Made by a program: the position numbers and the translations under genes
Notes under the pieces: generated by a model
Databases searched by the model: none
What the model saw: the letters and a program-made list of their open reading frames with translations, nothing else
Told to the model about the DNA's origin: nothing
Source: CAYVMX01 sp964452725
GTDB taxonomy: Bacteria; Patescibacteriota; Gracilibacteria; JAHISY01
Reading direction: 5' to 3'
Length of the DNA stretch: 64,000 nucleotides
NCBI GenBank assembly: GCA_964452725.1
Contig: CAYVMX010000001.1
Span: 62,001 to 126,000 of the forward strand
Part shown: positions 52,446-60,503 of the stretch, in pieces
Layout: each line of letters opens with the position of its first letter
Position numbering within the stretch: position 1 is the first letter of the stretch

Positions 52446-53039
52446 GTGGTCTGGTCAAGGGAGAAACGCACTCACAACACTCTATCGCAAGATTGGGGTG
52501 TCGCTAGCCAGTTTGACAATGCTGGTTTTTTTGTTTGGCATCACAAAAATTCAGAGAAATTGGAAGTAGCTGGCGATGCTTGTGCGATACCAGTTGATAA
52601 ATTGAAAAAGTTTTTGGATCGTCCCAGTTTAGCTTTGAACAATATTGATTTTGTAAAAATCCCAACAGGGTATCGCGACTTAGTCCAAGATGTACTAGAA
52701 AATCATACACACTTCAAGAAAATTAAGTGGGAGGAAGTCGGTCTTACTGAACGAGAATTTCTAGCTGAAGAGCTAGCTGTAGATACAAATAAGCGCATGG
52801 CTGACTATGTAGTTTTGATTCAAGCTTTGAATCACTTGGCTTCTGGGACCAAAGTGCCATTTGTACTAAAAACCAAGGATCAAGTCAGTGCCGAAATAAG
52901 ATCCAGCTCTGATGAAGAATTAGTCAAAATGCTTAGCGTTATTGATTTGCAAGAAATCGAATCTATCTATCAAGAGTTTCAAGTAGCCAGTAGTCAGATT
53001 AGGAAGCGCATTGGTGATGGTCTCGTCGATGCAGCTTAA
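52446..53039 (+). CDS. Hypothetical soluble protein
   Basis: A 197-residue protein with no signal, membrane segment or motif I recognise. The N-terminal ~45 residues (NTLSQDWGVASQFDNAGFFVW) look beta-rich, the rest helical and acidic (FLAEELAVDTNKRMADYVVL; IQALNHLAS). The GTG start is the first in the frame and lies 9 nt after a -10-like TAATCT. It is followed by a clear terminator. Base composition is A/T-richer than the neighbouring biosynthetic genes, so recent acquisition is possible. Confidence 0.5.
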   Translation: MVWSREKRTHNTLSQDWGVASQFDNAGFFVWHHKNSEKLEVAGDACAIPVDKLKKFLDRPSLALNNIDFVKIPTGYRDLVQDVLENHTHFKKIKWEEVGLTEREFLAEELAVDTNKRMADYVVLIQALNHLASGTKVPFVLKTKDQVSAEIRSSSDEELVKMLSVIDLQEIESIYQEFQVASSQIRKRIGDGLVDAA

Positions 53040-53099
53040 CTGATCTGCTATTTATAAGACTAGTACTTGAGCTTGGAAGCAAGTTTGTTTTAGAAAAAT

Positions 53100-53128
53100 A
53101 AAAACCCCGTCGGTGCGACAGGGTTTTT
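53100..53128. terminator. Bidirectional terminator
   Basis: AAAAACCCCGTCG, loop GTG, CGACAGGGTTTTT: a stem with one C-A mismatch and A/T tails both ways, between the hypothetical gene and convergent ilvC. Confidence 0.9.
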
Positions 53129-53150
53129 GTGATAGTACGGTTTGGTTAGT

Positions 53151-54143
53151 TTAGCGACCCTTTTCAAACATCTTACGGATACGCGCACCAACTTTTTCGA
53201 TATCATGTTTGCCACCTTCGCGACGGAGCTTTTTCATTTTGGGCATACCTTTGGCGTAGTCAGCGAGCCAATCTCGAGCGAATTTACCACTCTCGATATC
53301 TTTGAGGGCTTGTTTCATGCGTTTCTTAGTGCCTTTGTCGATAATTTTTGGACCGATGGTGCGTCCGCCATACTCAGCAGTATTAGAAACGACGTGGTAC
53401 ATTTTTTCGATACCACCTTCGTAGATTAGATCTACGATTAGCTTCAACTCATGGAGACATTCAAAGTAGGCAAACTCTGGTGGATAGCCAGCCTCTACGA
53501 GAGTCTCGTAGCCAGCTTTGACCAGCTCGGCTGTGCCACCGCAGAGTACAGTCTGCTCGCCAAAGAGATCTTCGTAAGTTTCCTGTTCAAAAGTACCTTC
53601 TACTACACCAGCCTTGGTGAAGTACATAGCTTTTGCCATAGCGAGTGCGATTTTCTTGGCTTGTTTGCTAGGGTTGGCATGGATACAGATCAGTGCCGGT
53701 ACACCGAAGCCTGCTAGGTAACATTTACGTTCTTCTGTGCCGGGGCATTTCGGTGCGACCATGATCACATCTATATCTTTGGGTGGTTTGATTTTTTTAA
53801 AGACAATATTGAACCCGTGGCTGAAGCTTAGGGTTTTGCCAGCGGTGAGATGAGGAGCGATATCTTTTTTGTAGACAGCGCTTTGATTTTCGTCGGGGAT
53901 CAAGATGTGGATAATATCAGCTTTTTTGGTAGCATCGGCGATACTGGCGATCTTTAGTCCATCTTTCTTGGCGAGTTTGGCGCTGGGTCCACCTTTGCGG
54001 ACACCGACGATGACATTGACTTTGCTGTCGTGCATCATCTGAGCTTGGGCACGACCCTGTGCGCCGTAGCCGATGACGGCAACTATTTTGCCTTTGAGAG
54101 TTTTGATATCTGCGTCTTTATCGTGGTAGAGCTTGAGTGCCAT
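53151..54143 (-). CDS. ilvC: Ketol-acid reductoisomerase, class I
   Basis: A 330-residue Mg- and NAD(P)H-dependent enzyme of Ile/Val (and Leu precursor) synthesis. The Rossmann motif is VIGYGAQGRAQAQMM, with GVRKGGPSAKLAKKDG; DLFGEQTVLCGG and FECLHELKLIVDLIYEGG carry the metal ligands. EYGGRTIGPKIID and the short C-terminus mark class I. It is 26 nt downstream of an anchored unknown protein, and ilvN lies further up the same strand, so ilvN and ilvC may be one operon interrupted by two unrelated genes. No Shine-Dalgarno site. Confidence 0.96.
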   Translation of the reverse strand: MALKLYHDKDADIKTLKGKIVAVIGYGAQGRAQAQMMHDSKVNVIVGVRKGGPSAKLAKKDGLKIASIADATKKADIIHILIPDENQSAVYKKDIAPHLTAGKTLSFSHGFNIVFKKIKPPKDIDVIMVAPKCPGTEERKCYLAGFGVPALICIHANPSKQAKKIALAMAKAMYFTKAGVVEGTFEQETYEDLFGEQTVLCGGTAELVKAGYETLVEAGYPPEFAYFECLHELKLIVDLIYEGGIEKMYHVVSNTAEYGGRTIGPKIIDKGTKKRMKQALKDIESGKFARDWLADYAKGMPKMKKLRREGGKHDIEKVGARIRKMFEKGR

Positions 54144-54169
54144 GGTGTGGAAAAATTAAAAGGATAAAA

Positions 54170-55317
54170 TTATTGGACTGGTGTTTCGATATTTTCTGTC
54201 ACTGGTGATATTTCAGTGGTATCTGTAGGTGCAGCTAGATCTGTAGTTGGTTCTGTTGGTGCACCGAGTCCACCGAGTATTTTGTTTAAGTCTACTGTGT
54301 CAGTCGGCTTAGTGATCTTATACGGTTGATTGATTTCGCTAGTCTGACTATCGAACTTAATTTCGATAGTGCCATACGGCGTACTGCCAGTTTTTGGTGG
54401 AGTCATACCTGCAGCTGCGCTAATTTTTTTGGTTAGATCTTCAGTGTCGAAGCTTGCCTCAAAGACAGTACGGTGAATGTAACCATCGTTTTCACCAATC
54501 CAGATCGTAAATGATGGCACCTCATCTATAAATGTTTTTACTGCTGGCTCGATGGTATCCCACTCTTCTGCGCTTGGTGTACCTCCTGTGTTGCCGAATG
54601 ATTGCTCAGGGGCTAGTGTAGATAATTCTCGTATAAAAGAGATGATGTTGTCTGTATCAAGACTTGCTTCGATTTGGATCTCATTGTTTTTTGTAGAGAG
54701 CCTTTTGTTTGCCTTTAAAAGTGGTTGGTATTTTTTGACTATATCGATGAGTTTTTGGCGAAGCTCGGTATCAGTGGCGAGTGCAGTCTCGAGGTCTACT
54801 CCCACTCCAGGGTTTAGTGCCAAGGCTTCTTCGATTGGCAATTCTATCCATTTATCTTGAATTAGTGCTAAATAGAGATTGACCTGACTACTGACTATCT
54901 CAGGCAGACCGGTTAAATCTGTCTTACCGATGCGTACGTAAATAATCCTGTCGATTATTTTAAAATCAATAATAGTATCAGCTTTAAATTTGATATCACC
55001 ATCGATAACATCGACGGTGAGTTTTAGATTAAAACCTCTATCATATAGGGCGGTCGTGAGGTCATTGCCACCACCATCATAGGTGAGAGTGATTTTGCCT
55101 TGAGAATTATCTGCCGATGAATCTATGAATTCTAGTTCAAATTTACCTGTCTTCTGTGCTGATTCGATTGAAAATTGGTTGAGTAGTGCGGCATCGAGAG
55201 TCTGTTGAATTTCGCTGTCACTGCCAAATCCGCTTGATAGGCTTGGCAAGCCTTGAGTCGCGACGTAGTATCCACCACCACCGATAATGGCAATACTAAC
55301 TAGGCTGGCGAGGATTT
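54170..55317 (-). CDS. Signal-anchored extracytoplasmic protein, 5' end in the scaffold gap
   Basis: The visible part encodes about 382 residues. Just inside the gap edge the frame reads LASLVSIAIIGGGGYYVATQG, an N-terminal membrane anchor, then LPSLSSGFGSDSEIQ and a long exported domain. Segments such as KITLTYDGGGNDLTTALYD, IDRIIYVRIGKT and SFTIWIGENDGYIHRTVFE resemble LppX/LolA-like lipid-binding folds. The C-terminus is Pro/Thr-rich. The true start lies in the 100-N gap; the TTG at 55249 is an artefact of the missing sequence. Its layout matches the gene on the other side of the gap, suggesting tandem paralogues. Confidence 0.65.
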
Positions 55318-55417
55318 NNNNNNNNNNNNNNNNNNNNNNNNNNNNNNNNNNNNNNNNNNNNNNNNNNNNNNNNNNNNNNNNNNNNNNNNNNNNNNNNNNN
55401 NNNNNNNNNNNNNNNNN
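55318..55417. other. Assembly gap (100 N)
   Basis: Exactly 100 Ns, the conventional size for a scaffold join of unknown length. It removes the beginning of the gene to the left; the gene to the right ends exactly at its border. Confidence 0.98.
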
Positions 55418-56275
55418 TCAGTTTAGCAGATTGAGTGTTGGGAGTCTCGGTATCGTGTCGAGAGACACGGGTACTGCTAGCTTGGGTATCTGATTCTGTG
55501 AGTAGAGTTGTATTGCTAGATCTAGTTGGATATTGTCTTGGTTTGTTGGTTGTGTCAGTGTGCCATCAAGGGCGATTTTTTCGATTTGTTGGCTATCTGC
55601 ACTGAGCCAAAACTCGATCCGTACTGTTTCGATTGCTGTAGTCGTATTTGGCAGTGTCAGAGCTGGTAACGCATTGATGAGGGTTCGCCAGTCGAACTTT
55701 ACGATGAATCGGCGTTTGCCATCGACGAGACCTACATCAGTGATAGACTGCCAGAGTGCACCACTAGTCAGGAGCTGCCGGACTACTGTCCGATACTCTG
55801 GTGTGAAGGCGAGACCCAGTGTGAGCGGATCAGTAGTTAGGCGGTATTGCTGTCCATGCTTGAGAGATATGGCGACTTTCTCCGCCTTTAGTAGTTTGAT
55901 ATAAGCGATCTGATCGATGACTGCTAGCTCTAGGCTGCCACTTTGATTTTTGGATATATCATCTGTCGGGATAGTAGCCTGTGAAAAATCCAGCTTGGCA
56001 GTCCAGTTGATTGATGGTGTTTGGAGATTGTTGGCAGAGCCAGAGAGCGAGACTCCGTTGGTTTGTATGGAGTCAGTTTCGCCTCTGGATATTTGATAGC
56101 TACCCACCGCGTCAAAACCCACTGAGTCCAGTGTCAGCGTATTGTTGATGGCATTCTGGAGTACTTTGGCAGGAGTGATCCTGCCGTAGAGAGCAGCGAA
56201 AAGTGTGAGTGCTAGTATCGCCACGCCTGCCAGCAGACTGGCGACGAGATGGTATTTATTGTTTGGTTTAGACAT
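55418..56275 (-). CDS. Signal-anchored extracytoplasmic protein (LppX-like)
   Basis: A 285-residue protein with an N-terminal anchor (VASLLAGVAILALTLFAALYG). An exported domain follows: TPAKVLQNAINNTLTLDSVGFDAVGSYQ, then VIDQIAYIKLLKAEK and KRRFIVKFDWRTL. The pattern of a helix followed by antiparallel strands matches LolA/LppX-like lipoprotein carriers, by eye only. I start at ATG 56275; the longer frame runs into ilvN. It follows ilvN by 8 nt. The stop TGA is the last sequence before the gap. Confidence 0.65.
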   Translation of the reverse strand: MSKPNNKYHLVASLLAGVAILALTLFAALYGRITPAKVLQNAINNTLTLDSVGFDAVGSYQISRGETDSIQTNGVSLSGSANNLQTPSINWTAKLDFSQATIPTDDISKNQSGSLELAVIDQIAYIKLLKAEKVAISLKHGQQYRLTTDPLTLGLAFTPEYRTVVRQLLTSGALWQSITDVGLVDGKRRFIVKFDWRTLINALPALTLPNTTTAIETVRIEFWLSADSQQIEKIALDGTLTQPTNQDNIQLDLAIQLYSQNQIPKLAVPVSLDTIPRLPTLNLLN

Positions 56276-56283
56276 TGTGTTGG

Positions 56284-56760
56284 TTATTTGGCGAGAGCGG
56301 TAGCACCAGTACGAGCGATTGCCTTGATCTTGCAAGGTCGGATCAGTCGCAGGAAGTTGTCGATCTGGTCGGGTGTGTCTACGATCTCTATAGTCCAGAC
56401 TGTCGGCTGGCGATCCATGACTCGCGTATCAAAAGCTTTGAGAGTTTTCGTCAGTTTGGCTTTGTTACGCGCTGTCACACCGATCTGTACTAGCGCAAGG
56501 TCGCGGATGATTGCCTTGTCTGTTATTAGTTCTTTGACTTTTATTACTTCGATGATTTTGTACATCTGACGGACGACTTGATCGACATTGGTCTCGGCAC
56601 CGACGACGATAGTCATGCGCGAGAGTCCAGATAGCTCACTGTGTCCGACAGTCAGACTTTCGATATTGTACCGCCGGCGGCGAAAGAGGCTGGCGATGCG
56701 GTTCAAGACACCAGCTTTGTTTTCCACGAGGGCGGTGAGTGTATGAGTTTTGTCAGCCAC
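56284..56760 (-). CDS. ilvN: Acetolactate synthase small (regulatory) subunit
   Basis: A 158-residue subunit that activates the large subunit and gives valine feedback. An N-terminal ACT domain (TLTALVENKAGVLNRIASLFRRRRYNIESLTVG) and MTIVVGAETNVDQVVRQMYKIIEV are diagnostic, followed by the C-terminal domain. The start is GTG 56760. The catalytic subunit ilvB, normally directly upstream, is not here; upstream is a small membrane protein. With ilvC it documents branched-chain synthesis feeding leuA. Confidence 0.92.
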   Translation of the reverse strand: MADKTHTLTALVENKAGVLNRIASLFRRRRYNIESLTVGHSELSGLSRMTIVVGAETNVDQVVRQMYKIIEVIKVKELITDKAIIRDLALVQIGVTARNKAKLTKTLKAFDTRVMDRQPTVWTIEIVDTPDQIDNFLRLIRPCKIKAIARTGATALAK

Positions 56761-56815
56761 TTGTACAAGAAAAGGGACTTTATTTTAGCGTATGGTGGCG
56801 GGTAAGTCGAAGTAA

Positions 56816-57115
56816 TTACTGTACTAACCCTAGATCCAAGTAAAAGCTGCTATCTGACTCTGGTACGACGATAGTCTCATCAACGCCGAGCAAAAAGCGT
56901 GGTTGTTTACCCTCGTAATTACCTTTCAGTATTTGTCCGTCGAAATTCGTCAGGCGAATTAGTGGGATTTCGTCCTTGAAATCAGTTAGAATCTCGAAAC
57001 CTGGTGGGTGATTGAGCGCGACGTTGAGAGCTGCCAGATAGCCACCTGCGAAAGCGAGTGTGACGGCGAGTGCGACTACCAGCGCAGACAGAAGCGGAGA
57101 ATTCTTTAATTGCAT
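56816..57115 (-). CDS. Small signal-anchored protein of unknown function
   Basis: A 99-residue protein: membrane anchor at residues 8-30 (LLSALVVALAVTLAFAGGYLAAL), then a ~65-residue beta-rich domain (FEILTDFKDEIPLIRLTNFDG, KQPRFLLGVDETIVVPESDSSF). No family recognised. Its ATG is only 5 nt from the TTG of the divergent methylase gene, so each promoter must lie inside the other's coding sequence (TAAAAT about 14 nt upstream). Confidence 0.6.
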   Translation of the reverse strand: MQLKNSPLLSALVVALAVTLAFAGGYLAALNVALNHPPGFEILTDFKDEIPLIRLTNFDGQILKGNYEGKQPRFLLGVDETIVVPESDSSFYLDLGLVQ

Positions 57116-57120
57116 AATAA

Positions 57121-58233
57121 TTGACTCAAATTTTATTCATTCTAGGTCGTGTGCCGCAGTTGTCAAAAGCGGAGCTGAAAGCAGTCTTTCCGCGTGCGCA
57201 GACGGTCATGGAGAGTGCTGAGTTTTTAGTTTTGGATAAATTGGCAATCACCCAAGTAGATCTACGTAAGCTAGGTGGTACGGTCAAAGTCGGTACAGTC
57301 TTCGCTAGTGCTGGCAAGTTCAACCTCCAAGACCCTGCTCGGTATTTATTACAGCAGGCGAGCGGCGCGACGGGTAAATTCACTTTTGGTGCGAGCTGCT
57401 ACGGTACGCGCGCGGGTACGCAAAAGACTCTGCTGATCGGCCTCAAAAAAGCTTTGCGAAATGCTGGTGTATCCGCTCGCTTCGTCAATAAAAATTTTGC
57501 CAATCTCTCATCGGCAGCAGTAGCACTCGAAGGCTTGACCAACAAAGGTGTTGAGATTTTGGTTGCGACAGATGGACGGTTTTGGTTCTACGCGCAGACT
57601 ATGACAGTCCAGCCTTTCGACGAGTACAAGATACGTGACTATGAAAAAGCTGCTCGTGATGCACGGATCGGTATGCTGCCACCAAAGCTTGCTCAGATCA
57701 TGATCAATCTCGCCCAGCCCAAAAAAGATGAGACAATTTATGATCCTTTTTGTGGTACTGGTACAGTTTTGATCGAGGCGGCACTCTGGGGATTCAACAC
57801 ACTCGGCTCAGATATCGACGCACGCATGGTAGCTGCAACGCAGACTAATCTCGCGGCGTTGAAAATCAAAAGTGAAGTCGGACTCCACGATGCCGCACAG
57901 CCAAAAAAAGTTCAATGTGACGTGGTAGTAAGTGAGGGTTATCTCGGACCACCGACCAGACTAGTCCCTGAGCCACCGAAGCGTGTACGGATTTTTCAAG
58001 AGTTGGTTGAGATCTATGGTCAATTCTTTGATTGGATACCAGCACGACGTGTAGTGCTCACGCTGCCAGTCTACTGCGCAGACGGCAAGCCACTACACTA
58101 TAGCTCGCAAGTAGTCGCGCCAGCGATAGAGCACCGAGGCTGGGTACGGCAAGACAATCGCAGACTACTTTATGTGCGTTCAGGACAGGTGGTGGGTCGC
58201 GAGATCACTATATGGGAGAAACCTAAACAGTAG
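57121..58233 (+). CDS. Trm11/RlmKL-like SAM-dependent RNA methyltransferase
   Basis: A 370-residue protein. The N-terminus ILFILGRVPQLSKAELKAVF and a middle domain (THUMP-like region) precede a Rossmann methylase. Motif I is IYDPFCGTGTVLIEAALWGFNTLGSDID. Motif IV, normally DPPY, is SEGYLGPP, a change I associate with Trm11-like enzymes in CPR. The likely product is N2-methylguanosine in tRNA, inferred from family. It starts with TTG 57121, five bases from the divergent gene, which fits the conserved FILGR start. It overlaps ridA by 11 nt at the 3' end. Confidence 0.78.
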   Translation: MTQILFILGRVPQLSKAELKAVFPRAQTVMESAEFLVLDKLAITQVDLRKLGGTVKVGTVFASAGKFNLQDPARYLLQQASGATGKFTFGASCYGTRAGTQKTLLIGLKKALRNAGVSARFVNKNFANLSSAAVALEGLTNKGVEILVATDGRFWFYAQTMTVQPFDEYKIRDYEKAARDARIGMLPPKLAQIMINLAQPKKDETIYDPFCGTGTVLIEAALWGFNTLGSDIDARMVAATQTNLAALKIKSEVGLHDAAQPKKVQCDVVVSEGYLGPPTRLVPEPPKRVRIFQELVEIYGQFFDWIPARRVVLTLPVYCADGKPLHYSSQVVAPAIEHRGWVRQDNRRLLYVRSGQVVGREITIWEKPKQ

Positions 58234-58600
58234 CGATAGCATCGATTTCTATTTTTGCGTCTTTGGGGAGTTGGCTGACGGCGACAGTCGCACGTGCTGG
58301 CAGGCTCTCACCGAAATATTCGGCATACACGGTGTTTACAGCAGCGAAGTCTGCCATATCGGTGAGATAGATCGTGGTTTTGACGACTTGCTCTAGGTCA
58401 GAGCCTGCGGCTGCCAGTACGGCTTGGAGGTTTTTTAGTACTTGGTGGGTCTGATCTTCGACTGTCTCAGCTGCGCACTCTTGAGTGTCAGGGTCTAGTG
58501 CGATCTGTCCAGAGCAAAAGACCAAATGGTCTGTAACGATCGCTTGGCTGTATGGTCCGATAGCTTTGGGTGCTTGATCTGTAGAGATTATTTTGCGCAT
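58223..58600 (-). CDS. ridA: RidA family enamine/imine deaminase
   Basis: A 125-residue trimeric protein that hydrolyses reactive enamines released by PLP enzymes such as threonine dehydratase. Motifs are KAIGPYSQAIVTDHLVFCSGQI and a VTIYLTDMADFAAVNTVYAEYF-like helix. The catalytic Arg is in LPARATVAVSQLPKDAKIEIDAIA. I start at ATG 58600 (MRKIISTDQAP); TTTAAT lies 6 nt upstream. An upstream extension to 58636 would translate a palindromic repeat. Confidence 0.93.
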   Translation of the reverse strand: MRKIISTDQAPKAIGPYSQAIVTDHLVFCSGQIALDPDTQECAAETVEDQTHQVLKNLQAVLAAAGSDLEQVVKTTIYLTDMADFAAVNTVYAEYFGESLPARATVAVSQLPKDAKIEIDAIATV

Positions 58601-58606
58601 GTATAC

Positions 58607-58612
58607 ATTAAA
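58607..58612 (-). promoter_or_regulatory. -10 element of ridA, leaderless spacing
   Basis: TTTAAT (58612-58607), then GTATAC and ATG 58600. Confidence 0.55.
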
Positions 58613-58646
58613 CCCCTCTCGGTCCCCCCTTGGCAAGGGGAGAGGT
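58612..58646. repeat. C/G-rich palindromic element between ridA and the DUF4012 gene
   Basis: Core CCCCTTG (58626-58632), G, CAAGGGG (58634-58640), with flanks ACCCCTCT and AGAGGT extending the symmetry. Its stem class (CCT..AAGG) recalls the insert in csaB. It may end readthrough in either direction. Confidence 0.6.
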
Positions 58647-58656
58647 AAAATGGTCG

Positions 58657-58665
58657 TGCTAAAAT
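58657..58665 (+). promoter_or_regulatory. Extended -10 of the DUF4012 gene, leaderless spacing
   Basis: TGCTAAAAT, then TTGCCCA and ATG 58673, a 7-nt gap. Confidence 0.65.
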
Positions 58666-58672
58666 TTGCCCA

Positions 58673-60424
58673 ATGAATATCCTAAAGAGGCTGCTGCTAC
58701 TACCGTTCAAACTAGAGAAGACACTGTTTATTGTCTCGATGGTGTTGCTACTTGGTTTCAGTATCTTCGCCTATAGTAGTCTCGGTGTTTTGAGCGACTT
58801 GGGGTTACTACGGCTGACGGGTTTCCCCGCAGGGCAAAACTACCTCATCGTCTTCCAAAATGATGCCGAACGTCGCCCAACAGGTGGGTTTATCTCCTCC
58901 TATGCCATACTCAAGTTTCGCTTCGGGATTCCGCTACTATCCTTCGGTAACGTCTACGATGACAAGCTAATCCAGCCCGATACGGAGTTTCCCGATGAGA
59001 CTGTCCAGAGCTTGCTCGCTGGTCCGTACTATCCGGGGCACGGTTTCCGCGATGGCAACTACGCGCCCCAGTGGAGCGATGCTGCTCCTGAGCTGCTGCG
59101 ACTTTATCGGCTCGGCTATCCCGATGTCGAGTTCGATGGAGTGATCGCAGTCGATTTCACGGCCTTTGAGCGATTGGTACAGGCAGTAGACGGAGTGACG
59201 ATCGGCGGGCAAGATTTTTCCAAGAATCTTTTTTGGCAAGTGGAGCAATCTATCCAAGATGTTGACTTGCACGATCCCGAGCAGCTCCAAAATCGTAAAA
59301 ATATCCTCGCCCAACTCGCCAAAGGATTGGTTAAAAAAATTATTTTTTCACCGAGCTACTACGATGATATCTCAAATAGTCTGATCCAGAGCTTAAACGA
59401 AAAACACGTACAGTTTTATTTCAAAGATACATTGTTACAATCTCGTGCTGCCAGGCATGGCTGGACAGGGCAGTGGACTCACGGTCCGACTGATTTCCTC
59501 GCGATCGTCGAGGGTAATTACGGTGGTATGAAGTCGAGTCGTTATCTCACGCGTGACATTGAATATAACGTCGAGCTCAAAGATACCGAGGTCAAGGGCG
59601 AGCAGCGGCTCGCTGCGACTGCTGATCTCAATATCGGTATCACACATCGAGGAGATGCCGCAGAGCCGATCTCAGGCTACTACAAGGGCTACTGGCGAGT
59701 CTTTGCGCCACTCGGTAGTACGCTGATCTCCGGACAGCACGATCGCACCGAGGAGGCAGACTGGTGGCAGGTTTGGGGTAAAAAACTTACCTTCAATCCG
59801 GGCGAAAAGCGTGAGATTAGTTTACGTTACGAGTTGCCAGATTCTGTTTTGACAGATGATACTTATCGTCTCCGACTTGTCCGTCAGCCAGGTGGTTCGG
59901 CAGATTTTTATCGCATCACGGTCAAAGCTCCAGCAGGCTATTTGTTTCAACAAACAACAAGCAACAAACAACAAACAGCCCATTTTGATTTGCGTGAAAA
60001 TTTGGCAATTTGGGAAGGTTTGCTGACAGAAGATATTGAATTAGCACTCAAAATACTACCAGACACAGTACCGCCTAGTCTGGCATGGCAGGAGTTTGTC
60101 GGAGGTTTGACTACTATCGATCTGCGCTTCAATGAGCCACTTGATCGTGAAAGCGTAAAGGCAGCGACTTACAAGCTGACTGACTTGAACTATCGCAATG
60201 ATCGTACAGATGATGCTATTACAGTGTTGGGTGCACGTTTTGTGCCACCTCAAAATATTCAACTAAAAGTCAGCGGTATCACTGAGGAATGTCGGGAGTG
60301 GTATGGTCTGACTTTAGACGGTGTAGCAGACATACATGGCAACGCTCTGACCGATAAACAAATTACTGTAGTTCAGTGGGTTGATGCGGCAGGCAAATCA
60401 TGTGATCCAGAGCGCCGACTATAG
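58673..60424 (+). CDS. DUF4012 surface protein
   Basis: A 583-residue protein with an N-terminal membrane anchor (LFIVSMVLLLGFSIFAYSSL). The DUF4012 signature follows: YLIVFQNDAERRPTGGFISSYAI, DGVIAVDFTAFERLVQAVDGV. This family is common in CPR and some Gram-positives, shows remote similarity to LytR-CpsA-Psr-type extracellular proteins, and has unknown function. The last ~120 residues look like a Big_5/Ig-like domain (RFNEPLDRESVKAATYKLTD). A CAACAAA-type simple repeat is embedded near residue 430. It precedes the IPT/TIG protein, and both probably act at the envelope. Confidence 0.85.
   Translation: MNILKRLLLLPFKLEKTLFIVSMVLLLGFSIFAYSSLGVLSDLGLLRLTGFPAGQNYLIVFQNDAERRPTGGFISSYAILKFRFGIPLLSFGNVYDDKLIQPDTEFPDETVQSLLAGPYYPGHGFRDGNYAPQWSDAAPELLRLYRLGYPDVEFDGVIAVDFTAFERLVQAVDGVTIGGQDFSKNLFWQVEQSIQDVDLHDPEQLQNRKNILAQLAKGLVKKIIFSPSYYDDISNSLIQSLNEKHVQFYFKDTLLQSRAARHGWTGQWTHGPTDFLAIVEGNYGGMKSSRYLTRDIEYNVELKDTEVKGEQRLAATADLNIGITHRGDAAEPISGYYKGYWRVFAPLGSTLISGQHDRTEEADWWQVWGKKLTFNPGEKREISLRYELPDSVLTDDTYRLRLVRQPGGSADFYRITVKAPAGYLFQQTTSNKQQTAHFDLRENLAIWEGLLTEDIELALKILPDTVPPSLAWQEFVGGLTTIDLRFNEPLDRESVKAATYKLTDLNYRNDRTDDAITVLGARFVPPQNIQLKVSGITEECREWYGLTLDGVADIHGNALTDKQITVVQWVDAAGKSCDPERRL
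59948..59977. repeat. CAACAAA-type simple repeat inside the DUF4012 gene
   Basis: About four degenerate units of CAACAAA/CAACAAG over 30 nt, in frame, coding a Gln/Thr/Asn/Lys stretch between two domains. Confidence 0.6.
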
Positions 60425-60442
60425 CATTTGACGATCGAGGTC

Positions 60443-60471
60443 TTGCTATTTTGCGTTGTTTTTGCTATAAT
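60443..60471 (+). promoter_or_regulatory. Strong promoter of the IPT/TIG gene
   Basis: TTGCTA (60443-60448), 17-nt spacer, TATAAT (60466-60471) preceded by TGC, a consensus extended -10 like that of the diguanylate cyclase. The leader is A-rich, ending AAAACCAA before ATG. Confidence 0.8.
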
Positions 60472-60503
60472 AATACGAAAGGTAATCAAAAAACTAAAAC
60501 CAA

